Of a stretch of DNA of 64,000 nucleotides, positions 52,642 through 63,879 are shown piece by piece. The first letter of the stretch is position 1; each line of letters opens with the position of its first letter. The position numbers and the translations under genes were made by a program. The notes beneath the pieces were generated by a model, which saw only the letters and a list, made by a program, of their open reading frames with translations, searched no databases and had not been told where the DNA came from. The stretch covers positions 5,766,001 to 5,830,000 of the forward strand of contig NZ_CP108508.1 in the NCBI RefSeq assembly GCF_035917275.1, given 5' to 3'. Source of the DNA: Streptomyces sp. NBC_01237 (GTDB taxonomy: Bacteria > Actinomycetota > Actinomycetes > Streptomycetales > Streptomycetaceae).

Positions 52642-53013
52642 GTGCTGCAACCGCCGCATCAGACTCTGCAGGTCGTCGCCGTTCCTCCCCAGCGCACTCC
52701 CGCTCGGGAAGACCAGGCGGGACCCTGGCATTCGGAGGCGGTGTGCCGCCGGGACGAAGCCGGGTTGTTCTTCGCCCCGTCGAAGGAGCCGACTGCTGCC
52801 CGACTGTCCCGCGAGGAGGCCGCCAAACGCGTATGCGCCCGCTGTCCGGTGATGGTGGCGTGCCAGGAGCACGCCTTGATGCAACCCGAGCCGTACGGGG
52901 TGTGGGGCGGCCTGACCGCCGCGGAACGCCGCGTGGTGCTCGCCCGGCGCCGTAGGCGCGAGATAGAGCTCACGTCGGCGGCGCCGGCGGAACAGATAGC
53001 CGCAGCGGGCTGA
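52642..53013 (+). CDS. WhiB-like iron-sulphur transcription factor (WblI-like)
   Basis: A 123-residue Wbl protein. Four Cys ligands (35, 65, 68, 74; spacing C-x29-C-x2-C-x5-C) bind a 4Fe-4S cluster, followed by the GVWGG turn and the basic helix AERRVVLARRRRRE that contacts DNA or sigma factor. Start GTG 52642 has caggag 7 nt upstream. Its place just upstream of glpX corresponds, from memory, to wblI (SCO5046) of S. coelicolor. Wbl proteins regulate development, antibiotic production or redox responses together with the main sigma factor. Confidence 0.92.
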   Translation: MLQPPHQTLQVVAVPPQRTPAREDQAGPWHSEAVCRRDEAGLFFAPSKEPTAARLSREEAAKRVCARCPVMVACQEHALMQPEPYGVWGGLTAAERRVVLARRRRREIELTSAAPAEQIAAAG

Positions 53014-53016
53014 GGA

Positions 53017-53060
53017 ACATGGGTGAGGGGGCTGCCGGCCGGCAGCCCCCTCACCCATGT
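53017..53060. terminator. 44-bp perfect palindrome, bidirectional terminator
   Basis: The sequence 53017-53060 is its own reverse complement over all 44 bases, folding into a stem of about 20 bp. It begins 4 bp after the Wbl gene stop and ends 33 bp before the glpX stop on the other strand, serving both. Confidence 0.9.
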
Positions 53061-53092
53061 TCCCGTCGCACTGTTCTCCGCGCGGGCGGACC

Positions 53093-54124
53093 CTACTGGG
53101 CGCGGTCGAAGTCGATCGCGCTGTAGGCGCGCAGCTTCGACAGCCGGTGGGTCGAGTCGATCTTCCGGATCGTGCCCGACTTCGAACGCATGACGATCGA
53201 CTCGGTGGTCGCCGTCTCCGCGCGGTACCGCACACCGCGCATGAGTTCACCGTCGGTGATACCGGTCGCCACGAAGAACACGTTGTCGCCGCTGACCAGG
53301 TCGTCGGTCGACAGCACCCGGTCCAGGTCGTGCCCGGCGTCCAGCGCACGCTGACGCTCGGCCTCGTCCTTGGGCCACAGCTTGCCCTGGATGACACCGC
53401 CGAGGCACTTTATGGCGCAGGCCGAGATGATGCCCTCGGGTGTGCCGCCGATGCCCATCAGCAGATCGACGCCGGTGCCCTCGCGGGCCGCCATGATCGA
53501 GCCCGCGACATCGCCGTCGGAGATGAACTTGATCCGGGCGCCCGTCTCCCGGATCTCCTTGACGATGCCCTCGTGGCGGGGGCGGTCGAGGATGACGACG
53601 GTGACGTCCTCGGGCATCGAGTTCTTCGCCCTCGCGACACGCCGGATGTTCACCGACACGGGCGCGTTGATGTCCACGAAGTCCGCGGCCTCGGGGCCCG
53701 TGACCAGCTTGTCCATGTAGAAGACGGCGGACGGGTCGAACATGGCGCCGCGGTCGGCGGCGGCCAGGACGGCGATCGCGTTCGGCATGCCCTTGGCGTT
53801 GAGCGTGGTGCCGTCGATCGGGTCGACGGCGATGTCGACCTCGGGGCCGGTGCCGTCGCCGACGCGCTCGCCGTTGAACAGCATGGGCGCTTCGTCCTTC
53901 TCGCCCTCACCGATGACGACGACGCCGTTCATCGAGACGGTGGAGACGAGGGTCCGCATGGCCTTCACGGCGGCGCCGTCGGCGCCGATCTTGTCGCCGC
54001 GGCCGACCCAGCGCCCGGCTGCCATGGCGGCGGCCTCGGTGACCCGGACCAGCTCCAGGGCCAGGTTGCGGTCGGGGGCCTCCGGGGAGACCTCTAGCTG
54101 GGACGGCAGATGATGCTCGGACAT
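53093..54124 (-). CDS. glpX: Fructose-1,6-bisphosphatase class II
   Basis: A 343-residue gluconeogenic enzyme. Metal- and phosphate-binding motifs: [31 protein letters not shown] and [13 protein letters not shown]. Length and sequence match actinobacterial GlpX, the only FBPase type in most of this phylum. ATG 54124 has gaaaggtgcgc upstream. The divergent DUF4245 gene beside it is a conserved actinobacterial neighbour. Confidence 0.95.
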   Translation of the reverse strand: MSEHHLPSQLEVSPEAPDRNLALELVRVTEAAAMAAGRWVGRGDKIGADGAAVKAMRTLVSTVSMNGVVVIGEGEKDEAPMLFNGERVGDGTGPEVDIAVDPIDGTTLNAKGMPNAIAVLAAADRGAMFDPSAVFYMDKLVTGPEAADFVDINAPVSVNIRRVARAKNSMPEDVTVVILDRPRHEGIVKEIRETGARIKFISDGDVAGSIMAAREGTGVDLLMGIGGTPEGIISACAIKCLGGVIQGKLWPKDEAERQRALDAGHDLDRVLSTDDLVSGDNVFFVATGITDGELMRGVRYRAETATTESIVMRSKSGTIRKIDSTHRLSKLRAYSAIDFDRAQ

Positions 54125-54214
54125 CGGAGCGCACCTTTCTGTACGGCGACGACCGGAAAAGAGGGTGCTGCGACTCTATCGGTAGGTCGATAAAATGAGC
54201 AGGGCGGGTCACGT

Positions 54215-54790
54215 ATGAGCAGCCTCCCCGTGGCCGGTCGTGAAGAGGCCCATGCCACCATTGACCCCGTGGCGAGCAAGCGAGGCAAGCAGACGGTCCG
54301 GGACATGTTCCTGTCGATGATGGTGATCACCGCCGTCGCGGGCGGCATCTACGTGTTCATCCCGCACGACGACAAGGCCGATCCGATCAAGGCCGTCGAC
54401 TTCAGGGTGGAACTCGCCACGGCGAGGCGGGCGGCGCCCTATCCGGTGGCCGCGCCGGACGGCCTGGCGAAGGACTGGAAGTCGACCTCCGTCTCGTACG
54501 AGCGCAAGGCGGGGGACAGCTGGCACCTCGGCTTCCTCGACCCGGACGGCAGGTACGTCGCGGTCGAGCAGTCCACGACCCCGGCCAAGAAGTACGTCCC
54601 CGAGGTCAGCCGGGACGCCAGGAACACCGGGCGCACCGAGGATGTCGCGGGCCGCGCGTGGGAGCACTGGGAAGGGCCGAAGTACGACGCCCTCGTCCTG
54701 CAGGAGAAGGGCTCGACCACGGTGGTCACGGGCTCGGCACCCAAGGGGCGGCTCGTGGAGATGGCCGCGGCCCTGAAGACCACCCCCTGA
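54215..54790 (+). CDS. DUF4245 membrane-anchored protein
   Basis: A 191-residue protein with a single membrane anchor at about residues 31-51 (MFLSMMVITAVAGGIYVFIP) and an extracytoplasmic DUF4245 domain with YPVAAPDGLAKDWKSTSV and VAGRAWEHWEG. ATG 54215 is used; GTG 54269 would shorten the cytoplasmic tail. Its function is unknown, but in actinobacteria it is regularly found next to glpX, as here. Confidence 0.88.
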   Translation: MSSLPVAGREEAHATIDPVASKRGKQTVRDMFLSMMVITAVAGGIYVFIPHDDKADPIKAVDFRVELATARRAAPYPVAAPDGLAKDWKSTSVSYERKAGDSWHLGFLDPDGRYVAVEQSTTPAKKYVPEVSRDARNTGRTEDVAGRAWEHWEGPKYDALVLQEKGSTTVVTGSAPKGRLVEMAAALKTTP

Positions 54791-54861
54791 CCTGACGCCC
54801 CCGGGAGACGGCCGCGACCGGCTGACGGCACCCCCGCGGCGCTCCCGGCCGCACACGCACA

Positions 54862-54891
54862 GCGCCCGGCCGGGAATCCCTGGCCGGGCGC
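54862..54891. terminator. Bidirectional terminator
   Basis: A 10-bp stem (54862-54871 with 54882-54891) and a 10-nt loop lie between the convergent DUF4245 and nitroreductase genes. Confidence 0.75.
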
Positions 54892-54943
54892 ATGTACAAG
54901 CGGCTTTCCGCGGGCGATCGCCGCATGCGCGGAAGTCGCGGGA

Positions 54944-55534
54944 TCAGATGGTCGTGACGACCTCGTCGTACGACAGACGCGGCGAACGGGGGAACCAGGC
55001 GTCCTCGCCCGGCTTGCCGATGTTGATGACCATCAGCGGGACGTGGTCGTCGTCCAGGAACTCCTTCTGGATGCCCGCGGCGTCGTAACCGGTCATCGGG
55101 CCGGCGGCCAGACCGGCGGCGCGGACACCGATGATGAAGTACGCGGACTGCAGCGCGGCGTTGAGGAGGGCGGCCGACTCGCGGACCGGGCGCTCGGAGA
55201 AGAACGCGTCCTTGGCCTGCGGGAAGTGCGGCAGCAGGGCCGGCAGCTCCTCGTGGAACTCGTTGTCGGCGACGAGGATCGCGACGAGCGGGGCGGTGGC
55301 GGTCTTCGGCCGGTTGCCCTCGGCCATGTGCTGGACGAGGCGCTCGCGACCCTCGGCGGAGCGGACCAGGATGACGCGCAGCGGCGACTGGTTGAAGGCC
55401 GTGGGGCCGTACTTGACCAGGTCGTAGATCGCCTGGACCTGCTCATCGGTCACCGGCTCGTCGGTGAACGTGTTGGCGGTGCGGGCCTCACGGAAGAGGA
55501 GGTCCTGGGCGGCGGGGTCAAGAGCGAGCGACAT
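54944..55534 (-). CDS. Nitroreductase family protein (RutE/HadB-like)
   Basis: A 196-residue flavin enzyme from ATG 55534, with ggaagg 9-10 nt upstream. The family's FMN-contact regions are visible: FREARTANTFTDEPVTDEQ, YGPTAFNQSPLRVILV and the C-terminal NIGKPGEDAWFPRSPRL. It is closest in pattern to RutE, the malonic semialdehyde reductase of pyrimidine breakdown, and to quinone/nitro reductases. No rut genes are near, so the substrate is open. An operator-like repeat overlaps its promoter, suggesting induction by a MarR- or HxlR-type sensor. Confidence 0.9.
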   Translation of the reverse strand: MSLALDPAAQDLLFREARTANTFTDEPVTDEQVQAIYDLVKYGPTAFNQSPLRVILVRSAEGRERLVQHMAEGNRPKTATAPLVAILVADNEFHEELPALLPHFPQAKDAFFSERPVRESAALLNAALQSAYFIIGVRAAGLAAGPMTGYDAAGIQKEFLDDDHVPLMVINIGKPGEDAWFPRSPRLSYDEVVTTI

Positions 55535-55581
55535 CTTGCGAATTACCTTCCGGACGAACAGGGGGATCAAGCGATGAGATC

Positions 55582-55614
55582 ACCGTAACGGAGAGGTAGG
55601 TTAACTTTCAACTA
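55582..55614 (-). promoter_or_regulatory. Nitroreductase promoter with overlapping operator-like repeat
   Basis: On the minus strand TTGAAA (55611-55606) and TACGGT (55587-55582) are 18 bp apart, a canonical Streptomyces promoter. The AT-rich imperfect inverted repeat TAGGTTAA-CT-TTCAACTA (55597-55614, 6 of 8 arm positions paired) covers the -35, as expected for a MarR/HxlR-type repressor. Confidence 0.6.
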
Positions 55615-55777
55615 AAACGGGGCGGGAGTGAGCCACCCCACAGCGGGGCTACTCCACGGCAGGGCCACTCCAGGGCAGGTCCACCCACAGCGGGGCCGCG
55701 CAGCGGAGCCCCCGCGGTACAGGAGCCGAGCGGCCGGCCGATGGGCCTGTCCGCGTACGGCGCGCCCGGTGGACGCC

Positions 55778-56032
55778 TCAGTCGTCGGCGCCCGGGTCCC
55801 GCGCGGGCTCCTCCGGGCGGGCCAGGGCCGCGTCCAGTCGGGCGCGGGCACCCTCCAGCCAGTGCCGGCACACCTTCGCCAGCTCCTCGCCCCGCTCCCA
55901 CAGGGCCAACGACTCCTCCAGCGTCGTGCCGCCCGCCTCCAGGCGGCGCACGACCTCGATCAGCTCGTCCCGCGCCTGCTCGTACCCGAGCGTGCCTGCC
56001 GCGGCAGCCGTCGCCGTCCCGTCGTCCGTCAT
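55778..56032 (-). CDS. xseB: Exodeoxyribonuclease VII small subunit
   Basis: An 84-residue protein matching XseB: LGYEQARDELIEVVRRLEAGGTTLEESL in outline, then LWERGEELAKVCRHWLEGARARLD. Six small subunits bind the large subunit's helical tail. ATG 56032 is chosen, with agggtgg upstream; a GTG at 56065 is in frame. It follows xseA by 123 bp on the same strand, so they form an operon. The acidic C-terminus is usual for actinobacteria. Confidence 0.93.
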   Translation of the reverse strand: MTDDGTATAAAAGTLGYEQARDELIEVVRRLEAGGTTLEESLALWERGEELAKVCRHWLEGARARLDAALARPEEPARDPGADD

Positions 56033-56155
56033 GTGATCCACCCTATTCGTGAGCTGAGAAAACACCGTGAGCGGACCCCACGGAACCCGTACCCGCGGGG
56101 CCGGGATCCGCGTGACCCGTACGTGCCCGGCCGGGTGCCGCGGGTCCCGTACCGG

Positions 56156-57367
56156 TCACCCCTCCACCCGTACGGTGAACTCGCCCTCCGACACCCGCGC
56201 CCGCAGCGGCTCGCCGGGCGCACCGGCGTCGGCGGGGGAGCGCACCACATGGCCGTCGGGCCGCTGGAGCACCGCGTAACCCCGCTCCAGGGTGGCGGCG
56301 GGTGACAGCGAGACCACCCGGGCCCGGGTGTGCGCGAGCTCCGAATCGGCCCGGTCCAGCAGATGCCCGAGCACCCGGCGGCTCCGCCCGGCCAACGCGT
56401 CCACCTCGGCGGCCCGCTCGTCCACCAGCCGCTGGGGGTGCTCCATCGACGGGCGGCCCAGCGCGTGCGCCAGCCCCCGCTCCTCCCGGTCGAGCATGCC
56501 CCGTACGGTGCGCAGCGCCCGGTCCCGCAACTGCTGCACCCGGTCCAGCTCCTCGCCCACGTCCGGTACGACCTTCTTCGCCGCGTCCGTCGGCGTCGAC
56601 GCCCGCAGGTCCGCCACCAGGTCGAGCAGCGGGGAGTCCGGCTCGTGCCCGATCGCGGAGACCACCGGCGTACGGCACGCGGCCACCGCCCGGATCAACT
56701 GCTCGTCGGAGAACGGCAGCAGGTCCTCCACACTGCCGCCGCCCCGGGCGACCACGATCACATCGACCTCGTCCAGGGCATCGAGCTCCTCGACGGCCTT
56801 GACCACCTGGTTCACCGCGTGCACGCCCTGCACCGCGGTGTTGCGCACCTCGAACCGCACGGCGGGCCAGCGGCGCCGGGCGTTCTCCAGGACATCGCGC
56901 TCGGCCGCCGAGGCGCGCCCGCAGACCAGCCCGATCAGCTGCGGCAGGAACGGCAACGGCTTCTTGCGGTCCAGCGCGAAGAGCCCCTCCGAGGCGAGCG
57001 ACTTCTTCAGCTGCTCCAGCCGGACCAGCAGCTCCCCGATGCCCACCGGCCGTATCTCCGTCGCCCGCAGGGACAGCTGCCCCCGGGGCGCGTACCACTC
57101 GGGCTTGGCGAGGACCACGACCCGCGCACCCTCCGTCACGACATCCGCGATGCGGTCGAAGACCTGCCGGTAGCAGGTGACGCTCACGGAGATGTCGTGG
57201 GACGGATCGCGCAGGGTCAGAAAGACGACTCCGGCACCGGGCCGCCGCGACAGCTGGGTGATCTGCCCCTCGACCCAGATCGCCCCGAGCCGGTCGATCC
57301 ACCCCCCGATGAGCCGTGACACCTCACCGACGGGCAGCGGCGCTTCCGCGGATGTGTTGAGAGCCAT
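56156..57367 (-). CDS. xseA: Exodeoxyribonuclease VII large subunit
   Basis: A 403-residue nuclease that, with XseB, degrades single-stranded DNA from both ends. The N-terminal OB fold ([24 protein letters not shown]) and the catalytic domain with [20 protein letters not shown] and [25 protein letters not shown] are present; the GGGS and Asp/His motifs are the conserved core. A coiled-coil region follows (about 270-360). ATG 57367. The start and length fit the family. Confidence 0.95.
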   Translation of the reverse strand: MALNTSAEAPLPVGEVSRLIGGWIDRLGAIWVEGQITQLSRRPGAGVVFLTLRDPSHDISVSVTCYRQVFDRIADVVTEGARVVVLAKPEWYAPRGQLSLRATEIRPVGIGELLVRLEQLKKSLASEGLFALDRKKPLPFLPQLIGLVCGRASAAERDVLENARRRWPAVRFEVRNTAVQGVHAVNQVVKAVEELDALDEVDVIVVARGGGSVEDLLPFSDEQLIRAVAACRTPVVSAIGHEPDSPLLDLVADLRASTPTDAAKKVVPDVGEELDRVQQLRDRALRTVRGMLDREERGLAHALGRPSMEHPQRLVDERAAEVDALAGRSRRVLGHLLDRADSELAHTRARVVSLSPAATLERGYAVLQRPDGHVVRSPADAGAPGEPLRARVSEGEFTVRVEG

Positions 57368-57526
57368 GCGGACGAGCGTATCGGCAGGCGCCGACAGGAG
57401 GGGCGGGCAGCACGACGGGAAGCCCCCGGTTCACGGGCTCGGCCACCCGTGGCGCGCCCCACCGCAAGGCGCCGCCCCACAGCGGGGCCACCCCGCACGC
57501 CTCCCCGCTCGACCGGCGGCAGCCGC

Positions 57527-58933
57527 TCACCCCGCTCCCGGGCCGCCCGACTCCCTCTCCATCGGATCCGCCCCACCGACCCCGGCCCCCGGACGCCGCC
57601 GCCCCCACTGCACCGCGAGCACCACGAGCCCCACCGCCAGCCAGCACAGCCCGACCACCTGCGCGCTCGTCGTCGCCTCCACGATCACCGCGATCAGCAC
57701 CGCCGCACCGACCACCGGGATCAGGACATGGCGCCACCAGCTGGGTTCGCCCTCCATCCGGCGTACGGCGAACCAGCCGACCACCGACGCGTGCAGCAGC
57801 ACGAACGCCGTCAGCGCGCCCACGTCCACGACCGACACCAGATGATCCAGGCCGTCGTCGCGCCGGGCCGCCCACACCGCGGCCACCAGCGTCACGACCG
57901 CCGCACCCAGGATCGCGACCCGCGGCACCCCGGACTTCGCGTCGACCCTCGCCAGGAACGGCGGCAGCCGCCGCTCCCGCGCCATCGCGAACACCAGCCG
58001 CCCCGCGGCCGCCTGCCCCGCCAGCGCGGCGAACGCGGCGCCGATCGCCTTGCTGACCGCCACCAGATCGTGCAGCCAGCTCCCGACGGAGGCATCCACC
58101 GCGTCGTAGAACGCGGACCCCTGCTTCGCCGGATCGGCCGCCAGCTCCGCCGAGCTGACCGGCTCCAGCAGCGCGGCCAGATAGGACTGCGCGATGAACA
58201 GCACGCCCGCGAGGACCAGGCAGAACAACAGCGCACGCGCCACCTTCGCCGAGCCGCCGGTCACCTCCTCGGCGAACGAGGCGATCGCGTCGAACCCCAG
58301 ATAGGAGAGCACGGCCACGGACACGGCCCCCATCACCGCCGTCATCGAGAACCCGGAATCGCCGGTGAGCGGCGACAGCCAGCCGCGCTGCGCGCCGTCG
58401 CGCACGAGCACCACCACCGCCGACACCAGGAACACCAGCAGCACCACGATCTCCATGGCCAGCACGGCGAAGCCGACCCGGGCGGCGGCCCGAACGCCCC
58501 ACAGGTTGAGGAGGGTGGTCACCACGACCGCGATCGTCGTCCACACCCACCGCGACACCTCGGGGACCAGCGCGTTCATCGCGATCCCGGAGAAGAGGTA
58601 GGCGACCGCCGGAATCAGCAGATAGTCGAGCATCGCCATCCACCCGGCGATGAACCCGGGCCCTTCCCCGAGCCCCTTGCGGGCATAGGCGAAGACCGAA
58701 CCCGCCAGTGGAGCGACCCGCACCATCTGGGCGTAGCTGTAGGCGGTGAACGCCATGACGACGGTCGCCACCACGTAGACCAGGGCGACCGCGCCGTCCG
58801 ACTTCGCGTCGAGTGTGCCGAACACGCCGACCGGGGCCATGGGGGCGATGAACAGCAGGCCGTAGACCACCAGGTCCCGGAAGCCGAGCGTGCGCCGCAG
58901 GGTGGGCCGTTCCGTGCTGCTGCTCGCCGACAT
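57527..58933 (-). CDS. APC-family amino acid permease
   Basis: A 468-residue permease with 12 predicted helices. The first helix region ([21 protein letters not shown]) and the [17 protein letters not shown] motif mark the APC superfamily. ATG 58933 has ggaggt close upstream. The SPLTG..GF and [27 protein letters not shown] motifs are typical of the actinobacterial putrescine/amino acid importers. The substrate is unknown. It is divergent from ispH. Confidence 0.9.
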   Translation of the reverse strand: MSASSSTERPTLRRTLGFRDLVVYGLLFIAPMAPVGVFGTLDAKSDGAVALVYVVATVVMAFTAYSYAQMVRVAPLAGSVFAYARKGLGEGPGFIAGWMAMLDYLLIPAVAYLFSGIAMNALVPEVSRWVWTTIAVVVTTLLNLWGVRAAARVGFAVLAMEIVVLLVFLVSAVVVLVRDGAQRGWLSPLTGDSGFSMTAVMGAVSVAVLSYLGFDAIASFAEEVTGGSAKVARALLFCLVLAGVLFIAQSYLAALLEPVSSAELAADPAKQGSAFYDAVDASVGSWLHDLVAVSKAIGAAFAALAGQAAAGRLVFAMARERRLPPFLARVDAKSGVPRVAILGAAVVTLVAAVWAARRDDGLDHLVSVVDVGALTAFVLLHASVVGWFAVRRMEGEPSWWRHVLIPVVGAAVLIAVIVEATTSAQVVGLCWLAVGLVVLAVQWGRRRPGAGVGGADPMERESGGPGAG

Positions 58934-59029
58934 CCGACCTCCATCGCCGTCCGTGCACATCCACGTCGCCAACAGTCTCCCGACCCGGCCGTACCGGCGC
59001 CTGTTCGGTACGGCCTTACGATGGGACGC

Positions 59030-60010
59030 ATGACTGCAACTCCTGCCCGCCGTGTCCTGCTCGCCGCTCCCCGTGGCTACTGCGCGGGCGTGGACCGTGC
59101 CGTGATCGCCGTCGAGAAGGCTCTGGAGCAGTACGGGGCCCCGATCTACGTGCGCCACGAGATCGTGCACAACAAGTACGTCGTGCAGACCCTGGAGAAG
59201 AAGGGTGCGATCTTCGTCGACGTCACCGCGGAGGTCCCCGAGGGCTCCATCGTGATGTTCTCCGCGCACGGCGTCGCGCCGACCGTCCACGCCGAGGCCG
59301 CCGAGCGCGGGCTCGCCACCATCGACGCCACGTGCCCCCTGGTCACCAAGGTCCACAAGGAAGCCGTCCGGTACGCCAAGGAGGACTACGACATCCTCCT
59401 GATCGGCCACGAGGGCCACGAGGAAGTCATCGGCACGAGCGGTGAGGCGCCGGACCACATCACGCTGGTCGACGGCCCCGAGGACGTGGCGAACGTGCGG
59501 GTCCGCGACGAGTCGAAGGTCGTCTGGCTCTCGCAGACCACTCTCTCGGTCGACGAGACGATGGAGACGGTCAGCGCCATCAAGGAGAAGTTCCCCAACC
59601 TCCTCTCGCCGCCCAGCGACGACATCTGCTACGCCACGCAGAACCGCCAGATCGCGGTGAAGAAGCTGGCCGAGGACGCCGAGCTGGTCATCGTCGTCGG
59701 CTCCAAGAACTCCTCGAACTCCATCCGCATGGTGGAGGTCGCCCTGGACGCGGGCGCCCCCGCCGCGCATCTGGTGGACTTCGCCGACGAGATCGACGAG
59801 GCCTGGCTGGAGGGCGTCACCACGGTCGGCCTCACCTCGGGCGCCTCGGTCCCCGACGTGCTGGTCGACGGGGTACTGGAATGGCTCGGCGAGCGGGGTT
59901 ACGGCGACGTCGAGACGGTGAAGACGGCGGACGAGTCGATCACCTTCTCGCTGCCCAAGGAGCTCCGCCGCGATCTGCGGGCCGAGGCGGCCGCCCTTTC
60001 CGCCGAGTAG
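59030..60010 (+). CDS. ispH: 4-hydroxy-3-methylbut-2-enyl diphosphate reductase
   Basis: A 326-residue iron-sulphur enzyme making IPP and DMAPP in the last step of the MEP pathway. The three cluster cysteines are in [29 protein letters not shown] and [11 protein letters not shown]. The His residues of HEIVHN and FSAHGVAP, and the SSNS motif, are present. ATG 59030 is preferred over ATG 59021 because the conserved start follows it. It supplies precursors for the isoprenyl transferase encoded at 12538. Confidence 0.96.
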   Translation: MTATPARRVLLAAPRGYCAGVDRAVIAVEKALEQYGAPIYVRHEIVHNKYVVQTLEKKGAIFVDVTAEVPEGSIVMFSAHGVAPTVHAEAAERGLATIDATCPLVTKVHKEAVRYAKEDYDILLIGHEGHEEVIGTSGEAPDHITLVDGPEDVANVRVRDESKVVWLSQTTLSVDETMETVSAIKEKFPNLLSPPSDDICYATQNRQIAVKKLAEDAELVIVVGSKNSSNSIRMVEVALDAGAPAAHLVDFADEIDEAWLEGVTTVGLTSGASVPDVLVDGVLEWLGERGYGDVETVKTADESITFSLPKELRRDLRAEAAALSAE

Positions 60011-60048
60011 CCGGGCGAGGTGCCCGAGCTGCCCGTACGGTGGTTGCC

Positions 60049-60786
60049 ATGCAGATCTTCGGCGTGGACATCGGCGGATCCGGGATCAAGGGCGCTCCCG
60101 TGGACCTGGACCGCGGAGACCTGGCGCAGGAGCGCCACAAAGTACTGACACCGCACCCGGCCACGCCCAAGGGCGTGGCCGACTGCGTGGCCGAGGTCGT
60201 CGGCCACTTCGACTGGTCGGGACCGGTCGGCATCACCTTCCCGGGCGTCGTCACCGACGGCATCACCCGCACCGCGGCCAATGTCGACAAGGGCTGGATC
60301 GACACGGACGCCGGCACGCTGCTCGGCGAGCGGATCGGGCAGCCCGTCACGATCCTCAACGACGCCGACGCGGCGGGCATCGCCGAGATGTCGTTCGGCG
60401 CGGGCCGGGGCCGCAAGGGCACCGTCATCATGCTCACCTTCGGTACGGGCATCGGCAGCGCGGTCTTCACGGACGGCCGGCTCGTCCCCAACACCGAGCT
60501 GGGCCACCTGGAGCTGCACGGCCACGACGCGGAGAAGCACGCCTCCACGAAGGCCAAGGAGGACGAGGACCTCAGCTGGCACCACTGGGCGCACCGGGTG
60601 CAGAAGTACCTGGCCCATGTGGAGATGCTGTTCTCGCCCGAGCTGTTCATCATCGGCGGCGGGGTCAGCCGCAAGTCGGACAAGTTCCTGCCGCTGATCG
60701 AACACGTACGGGCCGAGATGGTCCCGGCGGAGCTGCAGAACAACGCGGGGATCGTGGGCGCGGCGATGGCGGCGGCGGGCAGGTAG
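60049..60786 (+). CDS. ppgK: Polyphosphate glucokinase (ROK family)
   Basis: A 245-residue ROK kinase that phosphorylates glucose with polyphosphate or ATP. The phosphate loop [10 protein letters not shown], the catalytic Asp in [13 protein letters not shown] and the glucose-binding [11 protein letters not shown] are clear. Compared with ordinary ROK kinases it lacks the zinc motif and is short, as in actinobacterial PPGKs. ATG 60049 lies 7 nt after TACGGT, suggesting a leaderless transcript. Confidence 0.94.
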   Translation: MQIFGVDIGGSGIKGAPVDLDRGDLAQERHKVLTPHPATPKGVADCVAEVVGHFDWSGPVGITFPGVVTDGITRTAANVDKGWIDTDAGTLLGERIGQPVTILNDADAAGIAEMSFGAGRGRKGTVIMLTFGTGIGSAVFTDGRLVPNTELGHLELHGHDAEKHASTKAKEDEDLSWHHWAHRVQKYLAHVEMLFSPELFIIGGGVSRKSDKFLPLIEHVRAEMVPAELQNNAGIVGAAMAAAGR

Positions 60787-60808
60787 CCGCCCCGCCGAGG
60801 CTCCGGAC

Positions 60809-61456
60809 CTACGGGCGCCGGGGGCGGCGCGCTCCGCCCGCGGCGGCCTTCGCGCCGCGGACGGCCACGGGCTGCGCGTGCGGGGCCGACGGGGCGGACT
60901 GCGCCGGCTGACGCCGTCGCGCCCGCATGTGCCGGACCTTGCGGACGCTCGCGATGCTTCCGGCGATGAGGGTGCCGCCGTACAGCCAGCCCGCATGGAC
61001 GGCGAGCGCGGTGACGACGGCCATCGTCTGCCCGCCCAGACCGCCGCTGCCCCCGGCGACGGGGATGACGCCGACGGCGAAGGCGATCGGCACGCTGATC
61101 GGCGCGGTGACAAGGTCCGCGGGCCGCACCCAGAGCGCGGTCAGCGCGCTGACCGGCAGGAACAGCAGCCCGAACACGACTTCCGAGCTGTCCAGGAGCA
61201 GCCGGTCGACGCAGGCCAGCACGAACATGGTGAGGGCGGCGAAGAGACCCGCCCCGATGCCCGTCAGCCGGGGATTGGGGAACCTGCGCAGGGCGAGCAC
61301 CACGGGCGGCAGGGTGCGCGCCCGGACCGCGGGCGCACCCACCACCCGGTAGACGGCGGCACTCTCGCCGGGGGCGCCCTGCGGGGACGGGGCCGGCGGA
61401 GCCTGCTGGGGCTGCCTGCGCTGCGGGGTACGTGTCTTGTGCTGCTCCACGTGCAC
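60809..61456 (-). CDS. DUF6542-type membrane protein
   Basis: 215 residues from GTG 61456, or 213 from GTG 61450, which lies 6 nt after TACGTT and would be leaderless. The N- and C-terminal tails are basic and disordered (Pro/Gln at one end, Arg/Ala at the other). Between them are four membrane helices (about residues 67-170), with [19 protein letters not shown] opening the block. It matches the actinobacterial DUF6542 family in size and layout. The function is unknown. Confidence 0.8.
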   Translation of the reverse strand: MHVEQHKTRTPQRRQPQQAPPAPSPQGAPGESAAVYRVVGAPAVRARTLPPVVLALRRFPNPRLTGIGAGLFAALTMFVLACVDRLLLDSSEVVFGLLFLPVSALTALWVRPADLVTAPISVPIAFAVGVIPVAGGSGGLGGQTMAVVTALAVHAGWLYGGTLIAGSIASVRKVRHMRARRRQPAQSAPSAPHAQPVAVRGAKAAAGGARRPRRP

Positions 61457-61765
61457 AACGTAGGTCGGGAGGCGGGAAGAAGCAGGCGTTGGACACGCGC
61501 TTTGGCCGACCTTGGGGTTGAGTTCGATGTCACACGGCCGAATCCCGCCCTGTTCGACCCGTCCCGGCCGCCGACCGGGCAGGACCCGGGGACGTACCCC
61601 CGACGCACCCGCGACGTACCCCCCGACCGGGCCGGGGCAGGGCCGCGACGGACCCGTGACGGGCCGCCCGCCGCCGCCCGTAAACTGGAGAATCGGTGTC
61701 CGCTCCGAGGCCCGGCCCGAACAGCACGACCCCTCCTCACCTCCTCACTCCAGGAAGTCGCCAAA
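61457..61765 (+). promoter_or_regulatory. Region upstream of ychF
   Basis: 309 bp with no supported gene. CGACGTACCCCC/CGACGCACCCG-type short repeats occupy 61590-61650. TAAACT at 61681-61686 is the best -10 candidate for ychF, giving a leader of about 73 nt. Confidence 0.45.
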
Positions 61766-62854
<1,089 letters not shown>

Positions 62855-62870
62855 CGTTCCATCAAGGCGA

Positions 62871-62900
62871 CGCCCGGCCCGCTCGTTGGCGGGCCGGGCG
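62871..62900 (+). terminator. ychF terminator
   Basis: An 11-bp perfect stem (62871-62881 with 62890-62900) and an 8-nt loop, 16 bp after the ychF stop codon. Confidence 0.8.
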
Positions 62901-62985
62901 CAGGCGTCTGTCCGCGGGAAGTCCTCGTCGGCGAGGTGCTGTGGCTGACTGCCGGCCTGACCGGCGTGGCTGCGGCCGGCGTGCT

Positions 62986-63378
62986 TCAGACCTTGACGAC
63001 CTCTACGGAAGGGCCGCACAGGAGCGTCAGGTCCTCGGGGTCGGAAGTGAGGACGGTGACCGGCTGGGCCGCGTTACGCGCGATGACGGCGAAGGCCGCA
63101 TCGATGGCGTACTTGTGGCCGTGGAGATGATGGACGCGAAGGAGGGCGGCGGCGTCGTCGGTGACCTCTCTGGTGACGTCGTGAACGTCGACGCGGGAGA
63201 GGACCCACTTGATGCGGGCCGGGTGGATCCGCTCATAATCGGCCTCAAGAGTGGTCATGGCGCTGGTGACCACGCGGATGCCCTCCTCTGACGCCGCTTG
63301 GACCAGCGCTACGACAGTGCGGTCCTTGCGGTAGAGCTTGGAGAGTCCTTCGCTGTCGAGCAGCAGGGTGCCGGGCAT
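62986..63378 (-). CDS. vapC: PIN-domain toxin (VapC-like)
   Basis: A 130-residue PIN ribonuclease. The acidic residues of the active site are in LLLDSEGLSKL, in TTLEADYERI, in YAIDAAFAVIA and in VLTSDPEDL. Such toxins cleave tRNA or rRNA when released by their antitoxin. Its ATG overlaps the antitoxin stop codon by one base (TGATG), so the two are coupled with the antitoxin first. It lies 131 bp past ychF, in the opposite direction. Confidence 0.88.
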   Translation of the reverse strand: MPGTLLLDSEGLSKLYRKDRTVVALVQAASEEGIRVVTSAMTTLEADYERIHPARIKWVLSRVDVHDVTREVTDDAAALLRVHHLHGHKYAIDAAFAVIARNAAQPVTVLTSDPEDLTLLCGPSVEVVKV

Positions 63379-63629
63379 CAGGCGGCGGCACCGCCGACCT
63401 GACGGTGGTCATGGCGCAGCAGCGCGCGGGCGGCCTCGACCTCCTCGCGGGTGAGCTCGTCGTTGTCGGTCTCGAAGTCGGCGACGATCTCCCGAAGCTT
63501 GTCCATGGCGACCCGTTGTTCCAGGGCTTCGGCGACGTAGGCGGAGAAGCCGCCGGGCCCGACATGGGCGCGTACGGCCTCGGCGAGGTCCTCAGGCAAG
63601 CTGATGGAGTACTTTCTGCTACCGCTCAT
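63378..63629 (-). CDS. vapB: Ribbon-helix-helix antitoxin (VapB-like)
   Basis: An 83-residue protein: the ribbon-helix-helix start SRKYSISLPEDLAEAVRAHVG binds DNA, followed by FSAYVAEALEQRVAMDKL and an acidic tail (DFETDNDELTREEVEAARALL) that would wrap the toxin. TAGGAT lies 6 nt ahead of ATG 63629, consistent with a leaderless promoter. It is the first gene of the pair with the PIN toxin. Confidence 0.88.
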   Translation of the reverse strand: MSGSRKYSISLPEDLAEAVRAHVGPGGFSAYVAEALEQRVAMDKLREIVADFETDNDELTREEVEAARALLRHDHRQVGGAAA

Positions 63630-63840
63630 GGCGCCAATCCTACCGGCGGTCGTATCGGTCTGGATCGTGGCTCGGCCTTCCGGTTCAACGTGTGAGCGGG
63701 TGGCTCGGCGCCTCGCTGCCGTCCGGGTGGACGTGCGGTCCAGTCGGGGTCCGTCTCTTCGGAGCCGGGCCCCTGGCTGTTTCCCGTGCTGGGACGCTGC
63801 CGCTTCAGCAGTCGTTCGGCCTCGGGAGGACGCCGGGAGC

Positions 63841-63858
63841 CGTACGTTGTCCGGTACC
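63841..63858 (+). promoter_or_regulatory. Candidate YefM operator
   Basis: CGTACG (63841-63846) and GGTACC (63853-63858) are two six-base palindromes with centres exactly 12 bp apart, 22 bp upstream of the antitoxin gene. The E. coli YefM-YoeB complex binds paired TGTACA motifs with that spacing; only the GTAC core is kept here. A ggaggggg ribosome site follows. The remaining sequence from 63696 holds no supported gene. Confidence 0.4.
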
Positions 63859-63879
63859 ACGCGATGGAGGGGGCAGGTC

